Below, in pieces: positions 59,140 through 64,000 of a stretch of DNA of 64,000 nt. The stretch's first letter is position 1; the number at the start of each line of letters is the position of its first letter. The position numbers and the translations under genes were made by a program. Origin of the DNA: Myxocyprinus asiaticus (Eukaryota; Chordata; Actinopteri; Cypriniformes; Catostomidae); the NCBI RefSeq assembly GCF_019703515.2, contig NC_059388.1, forward strand, positions 2,837,479 to 2,901,478, given 5' to 3'. The notes under the pieces were generated by a model. That model ran no database searches and had not been told where the DNA came from. It saw only the letters and a list, made by a program, of their open reading frames with translations.

Positions 59140-59890
59140 GCAGCATCCATTTTCCCTTCAATTCCTGACCAACTGCCCCGCTGAAGAGAAACACCACCAC
59201 ACCATAATGTTGCCACCACCATGCTTCACAGTAGGTAAGGGTATTTTCTGGGTGGTGTGCAGTGTTTGGTTCAGTCCAAAAAGTCCCATTTATGTCTCAT
59301 CTGACCATGGAGGTTTCTAAAGACATGTGGCAAAACGTTTTATTGTCAGATGAGACAAAAAATGAACTTTTTGGACTGAACTCCAAGCACTGTATATGGA
59401 GAAAACCAAACACAGCACATCACCCAGAACATACCACAGCATGGTATGGCAACATTATTTTGTGGGGATGTTTCTCTTCTGCAGGGACTGCACAAATGGT
59501 CAGGATTGAAAAGAAAATGGGTGCTGCAATGTACACCTAAATCCTTGAGGAAAATCTGTGGCCCTCTGCTCGACAACTAAAGATGGGCAGGCAGTTTACC
59601 TTTTAGCATGTCAATGACCCTAAACACACTGGCCAAAAAAAAAACAAATTAAACAATGTAGTGGCTTAAGGATAGGACGGTCAATGTCCTTGAGAGGACA
59701 AGTCAGAGCCCTGACCTAAATCCAGTCCATCGCCACTCACCCACAATTTCACTGAACTTGAACAATACTGCAAGGAAGAATGGGCAAATATTCCCCAATC
59801 TAAGTGTACGAAGCTAGTAGAGAGAGACATATCCAAACTGATTGATAGCTATAATTAAAGTAAAAGGTAGCTCTAAAAAGTATTAAATCC
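59140..59890. pseudogene. Decayed Tc1-like transposase with an internal inverted duplication
   Basis: From 59300 to 59880 the plus strand carries a transposase relic: NVLLSDETKNELFGLNSKHC (first catalytic Asp in SDETK), then a WGCFSSAGT motif, then FxHVNDPKH-like and PDLNPV-like traces around 59610-59730. From 59150 to 59310 the same region is present in opposite orientation (GTTCAGTCCAAAAAGTCCC and CTCATCTGACCATGG mirror 59345-59385). So the locus is a palindromic rearrangement. No TIR was found. Confidence 0.7.
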
Positions 59891-60124
59891 AGGGGTATGA
59901 TCACTTTTCAAACCATTATTCTAGTTTTTCATCTTTTATACATTTTCGGAACTACCTTTTTTTCTCAATACTTGAATGTTGTAAGGCAACATTTTTAATT
60001 TAAGTTGGTAAAAAAATTTATTGTGTTTTGATTTCAGGCTGTAAGACAAAAAGATACTATTTCAAAGAAGTATGATGATTTTCTATTGACACTGTATGAC
60101 AGCTGCAAATATGTACAGTAAGCG

Positions 60125-61400
60125 ATCCCATGATATTCATACAAAAACTAGAGTAATTCAAGAAACGTACATTTTTATATTCTGCCAGTTGTCAAATTCA
60201 TGAAACTCACGCTGTAACAATCTATTACTACATTAATAAAACGAATAGACAAAAACACCGGACAAGCTAAACTTAAGGCAGAAACATACTTCACGTAAGT
60301 ACGCAAACGCGAGCGCTTGGCCAATGCTTGGTCCCATTGTGCATACATTATGTCAGCTCTTGCATTGCTCTGGGTTACAAACCTCAGACCACAAGAGGGC
60401 AATAGATTTTTTTTAGATGTGACCACGAAACCGGTGTTGCATCCGAAACCGGTGCTGCATCCAAAACCAGGACATTGCTACCTTTGGAGGCTGTATACAG
60501 AGGCAGGATAAAAATAAGGTGCTTTTCAAACTGTTCGGAGACCAGTTTCAAGAGTTCCATTCATTCAAAACAGCTGTCAGTTAAGCCATTAACTGATTAG
60601 GCAGCAAGTCAGCTGCCTATGTTTTCGGATTCTGCCCTGATGTGGTAGATGAGTCTATAGTTGAGGACTGGGTTGAGACACGGAGAAAAAACCAGTTTGT
60701 TTGAATGGACTGCGGATAAAAAGTTGTGTATATTTTTCGAAAAGATTTAACTCAAATTGCTGCCCGCCATGACAGTTGTTGATTGAAATAAGGAAATCCG
60801 CTCTAGCGCCCCTTGTGGCAACGCTGAGAACGCAGCGCATACTTGCGATGTGTTATGAATTGAGCGCTGACACATTTCTCAACTCAACGACGCGTGAAAT
60901 CGAGCTTGCATAGCAAGGTGCGTCTGCATTCACGTACTTGCATAGAGTATGTTTGGGCCTTTAGCCATAAGAGTTCCTAGTTAATTTCGTTATTTGTATA
61001 TTTAGAGCGAACAATCAGATAACGTTAAAATGTATCTGTCAGTTGTTAAATTCAAGAAAAGCACAGTGACATTACACTGGGATAACGAAACTATTACAAA
61101 ATAGTCGAGGAAAGTAATCTTTTATACGTATATTTAGAGAAAATAATCCAATTAATAAAGTTAAAATTATCGGTCAGCTCTCAACCAAATACACACAATG
61201 ACGATTTTTTTTTTTTTTACAGCAGAAATACAATGAATAAACAAAAATATACACTGGACAAGAAAAACTAAGCCAAAATATTTCAGAGTGTACTTATAAG
61301 TATATTTAGATAAAATAATCAAATAAATAACGTAAAATTGATCTGAGGTGTTTCTAGTTATCAAATTGTGCTGCTGCACGAGACCGCACGAGACTACACA
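60125..61400. repeat. Degenerate tandem array, about 4 units of roughly 130-170 bp
   Basis: A unit with TATATTTAGAG, then AATAATC, then AAATAACGTTAAAAT, then TCTGTCAGTTGTTAAATTCA, then ACACTGGA recurs at about 60990-61110, 61120-61280 and 61300-61400. A partial one lies at 60160-60275. Divergence between units is high. A Harbinger-type element splits the array at 60276. Confidence 0.6.
60276..60960. mobile_element. Harbinger-type miniature element with TTA duplication
   Basis: Ends AGGCAGAAACATACTTCACG and, inverted, AGAGTATGTTTGGGCCT; both have CGTAAGTACG/CGTACTTGCA just inside. TTA lies on both sides (60273-60275 and 60961-60963). No transposase. A near-duplicate GAAACCGGTGTTGCATCC / GAAACCGGTGCTGCATCC pair lies at 60427-60462. 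Confidence 0.8.
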
Positions 61401-61797
61401 GGCGCTAGCTCGCGCGACACATGCTAATGCGTTAGCTTGCAGACAAAAACAACCGGAAAACACTTTACGCTTCCCATATGCCATATGGATATAAGTGACT
61501 CGTTTAACTTCGTAATTCTTATGATTTAATTTGTAATACTTTTTTCATATGGCTTTAAATGTCTGTATGGAGTCATTTACAGTCTTAAAATGAAGACACT
61601 GGGCTTAGTGACAACTCAATGGTGTGGTTACGTTAGGCCACACGGGACATAAACTGATGAGGCAGAACCGGATCCTGGTAGCACAAAACAGATAAACTCG
61701 TAGAACCAGCCGGGTCACTAGATCTAAACTAAAAATCATGCATGTGTTTGTCTGAGACAGAGTAAATTAAGAGATATCATTGCTTACCTTTGTGTCA
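61401..61797. other. Unassigned DNA, possible start of the zbed4 5' intron
   Basis: Nothing recognisable was found; this lies between the tandem array and the promoter region. Confidence 0.35.
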
Positions 61798-61960
61798 TGA
61801 GGTTTACTTAAACGAGTTTCGGTTGCGAAATAGTTAAATAAAGCGTATGGTTTATCCAGTGGGGTAATTGAGTTGGTTGCTTTGTCTCCTGTGCAGTAAA
61901 TAGTGTGCTGTAGTAGCGCCACACGGCGTAAGACGGAAGCAATGGGCTCTATGACGTCAT
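61798..61960 (-). other. Putative non-coding first exon on the minus strand (candidate zbed4 5' exon)
   Basis: The minus strand has CACAAAG|GTAAGCAATG at 61789-61805, a strong 5' splice site. The exon would extend rightward to a start near the CRE at 61952. It contains an ATG (61806-61808) 11 bases before the splice site. No evidence of transcription is available; zbed4 is the nearest downstream minus-strand acceptor that I can name (38731). Confidence 0.4.
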
Positions 61961-62253
61961 AGGGCTTTCGGTATGGTTGGCGGAATTAATAAACAAAACG
62001 GTTAAAAGACCACCGGATGTCGTGGTATTCCATGGTTGAATAAATGCAAGGTTTTAATCGTATCAATGAAGACACGAAGCATTTGAATCTGGATGCGCAT
62101 TCGTCCAAACCACAAATAACGAAAACAACAAGGCAGTATGGACTCTGCACAGTCACTTCCGCATTGTGTCTCAGCCAACACATGTCGCTTACATGCGGTG
62201 CGGTGCGGTGCAGCGCCGGAAGTCGTTTTTCCCTGTTGGCGAAATCTGCGAAC
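61925..62253. promoter_or_regulatory. CG-rich, possibly bidirectional promoter
   Basis: A perfect CRE, TGACGTCA, lies at 61952-61959. ETS-like cores occur at about 61932 (GACGGAAGC) and 62216-62223 (CCGGAAGT). A GCGGTGCGGTGCGGTGCA run at 62195-62212 raises GC content. The start codon context AACATGGCG resembles the YY1 site often found over housekeeping start codons. These are the usual elements of TATA-less housekeeping promoters. Minus-strand transcription would start near the CRE and plus-strand transcription near 62200. Confidence 0.55.
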
Positions 62254-62773
62254 ATGGCGCAGAAGAGGATGTCGTTTTACACTCGATGTTTACAGGAGCT
62301 TCCCCAGGTTACTGGTAACGATGTTAATAGCATTGTGAGGAGGAGAATGGCTTTAAATGACAAGTTTCGAGTTACATCGACAACTTTTAGGGTGAGTATT
62401 CTCATGCTAAGTCTCAGTTTCTGACAGTTCATACCTATGTTTTCGTTATTTTATTTATCTGTCTAGTTAGAATTTGTAGTTATACTGTTTTTCTATTTTG
62501 ACTAATGTGCTTGTTTATGTAACGTATACGATTTTTGGACTATGAATGTCACTAACTATGCGTAACTTCTCCGTTTCCAGTAAGGATCAAGGTGACAGGA
62601 GAGATAAGCGTGAGGGTGACATGTTTCCGGTCGACGAGGAACTCAGAGAAGCCACAAAGTTGGAGAGTTGGAGGACACTCAAAAAGAAAAAAGATGCCTT
62701 TGAGCTTAAATCTGAATTACACGCTCATTACATACAGAAGTTTTTGAGGGTTCCTACATCTATAAGAAGATAG
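62254..62773 (+). CDS. Small two-exon gene, product not recognised (about 108 residues)
   Basis: Exon 1 is 62254-62391: it opens MAQKRMSFYTRCLQELPQV and ends TTFR before GTGAGT. Exon 2 is 62585-62773: it opens DQGDRRDKREGDMFPVDEEL and ends KFLRVPTSIRR before a stop. The intron is 193 bases. The donor is phase 0, so the acceptor must be the AG at 62583-62584; the better-looking CAG at 62579-62580 would put TAA first. The product is short, basic and charged, with a predicted helical, lysine-rich stretch (LESWRTLKKKKDAFELKSEL), no membrane segment and no known domain that I can name. ETS/YY1-type promoter signals suggest a broadly expressed gene, often mitochondrial or RNA-related, but that is only inference. 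Gene structure is more certain than function. Confidence 0.65.
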
Positions 62774-63779
62774 GCATAGTGAAACTATTCATCAGAAAGG
62801 TTCATAAGTGCTTTAGTTTTTAAATTTAGGGATATAACTCATTACAGTGTATGGTATGATTAAATATATTCACATAGATTATTAATTCATAACTCTTGCT
62901 ATGGTTTAATTTACTTATCTTCACAGACTGTATTAAAGGACTGCCATCCTGAAATAATGTCCCAAAGCAGTTGTTCCTGTGTTGTTGGAACAGCATTGTG
63001 CAACCACATTGTTGCACTACTGTACTATACAGCACACTACTCATAGCTTGGCATCAGTGCAGTTCCTCCTGTTCATAGCTGTACTGAAAGGGAGCAGAGC
63101 TGGCACAAACCCAGAACAATGGTAAGATGATGTGAATTATCGGATGCTTTTAAGAATTATATAAATAAACTTTATTAAGGGATCATGTAATATAGCAATA
63201 AATACATGGACATGATTTGAGTTGAAATTATTTTATTAGCTTACTTGAGACGAGCATTAATGAGAGACAGAACACAAGTACCACTCTGTAGGATACATAG
63301 GTTTTCTAGATGATCGGTCAGTTATACAACATTTCTATGGAAAACGGTCATTATTCAGAAATATTTGACCTACTAGAATCAAGTATCCCAGATTATTTCC
63401 TGTAATAATGAAATTAACATGGCCCCTTTGTATTCCTAGGGAGTCAAGCCAGGTCCTGTCAGTGGAATGGTGGTCCTGTCTGTAAGACCCAAGAGAGGAA
63501 ACTTGCTGAGGGGTTAAGGAGCAACATCCCCACATTCATCAATGTAGCATTTTACATAAACTCCACCTTTTTTTTACTATACTCATAATTTACAAAAGAC
63601 TTACTGGATGAGATCAGCCCTAGAGATAAAAATGGACTTTCCCAATACCAGTGTCAAAAATTAATGTTTTATTAGGAGCAATATTTGCCTGGAATTGTTT
63701 TTCAGGGGCATTTGAGAGCAATATGAGGGCATGTTTTTTCTAACCTTATAAAAACGCAGCAATACTTCAAACCCATACT
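62774..63779 (+). other. 3' UTR and flank of the small gene
   Basis: An AATAAA at 63164-63169 could end the transcript. An unused-looking acceptor (ATCTTCACAG) lies at about 62917-62926. No other feature was recognised. Confidence 0.45.
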
Positions 63780-64000
63780 AGGGATGCACCGATCTGATAC
63801 CTGGAACGGTATTGGCTCCGATACTGAAGCTTTTAAACGATCGGGTATCGGTCCAACGAGCCCGATCGAAATCTGATACTGTGTGTTAGTCATGTTCGTT
63901 ACTGTCAAGCTTAATAAATGACATAAAAGAACCATAAAAACACAAAGTTGTTCATATAACTCGTGCATTTTATTCAAAGCCACTTGAAGATGTACAATAG
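63780..64000. mobile_element. Left part of a hAT-type element running off the window
   Basis: TAGGGATGCACCGATCTGAT, then GGCTCCGATACTGAAGC and CGATCGGGTATCGGTCC, is a terminus common in fish hAT elements. The right end lies beyond position 64000. Confidence 0.65.

Overview
This window looks like nuclear DNA from a teleost fish, most likely a cyprinid (carp/minnow lineage). The sequence is AT-rich, has no bacterial-style gene packing, and is filled with a mixture of transposon families typical of cyprinids: several Tc1-like elements, many hAT and Harbinger miniature elements, a DIRS-like tyrosine-recombinase retroelement, L1 and L2/I-type LINEs, a Ty3/Gypsy relative and tRNA-derived SINEs. The species assignment is inference from repeat content.

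Only two host genes are supported. One is zbed4 (minus strand, CDS 34944-38714): a single long coding exon encoding four BED zinc fingers followed by a hAT-transposase-derived body and dimerisation tail. The other is a small two-exon gene of about 108 codons (plus strand, 62254-62391 joined to 62585-62773), which I do not recognise; it starts at a CG-rich, ETS/YY1-like promoter. About 300 bases upstream of it, on the opposite strand, is a perfect CRE and a possible non-coding first exon with a good splice donor. zbed4 has a splice acceptor just before its start codon, so this may be its first exon. If so, 38.7-61.8 kb is one 23 kb zbed4 5' intron and the two genes share a bidirectional promoter.

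Layout. 0-9.9 kb: miniature elements, a dispersed repeat (second copy at 31.5 kb), a DIRS recombinase scrap, an array of ggcgct-marked repeat units and the 3' end of an L2/I-type LINE. 9.9-14.9 kb: a broken LTR element with 5' LTR, primer-binding site, Gag with a SCAN-like capsid segment, protease, then integrase BEFORE reverse transcriptase, the order of the Gmr1 group; an unidentified insert of about 1.9 kb sits in it. 16.5-18.0 kb: a nearly intact Tc1. 18.6-22.7 kb: a DIRS-like element with inverted terminal repeats. 23.0-25.9 kb: a hAT element carrying a SINE and a second Tc1. 26-34.9 kb: repeat fragments and the zbed4 3' flank. 39-46.5 kb: more miniature elements, a Tc1 remnant ending in a large self-complementary microsatellite, and a fossil BED finger. 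47.0-57.6 kb: one antisense L1 broken by a Tc1, a Harbinger-type element, a nest of hAT elements and another hAT. 57.6-64.0 kb: minisatellite, TA tract, palindromic Tc1 fossil, a degenerate tandem array split by a Harbinger-type element, then the small gene.

The most interesting points are the Gmr1-like element with a SCAN-like Gag, the insertion stack dated by exact target-site duplications, the candidate bidirectional promoter with an upstream ORF overlapping the zbed4 start, and the unrecognised small gene with two closely spaced splice acceptors. I see no rRNA, no functional tRNA gene and no CRISPR array.
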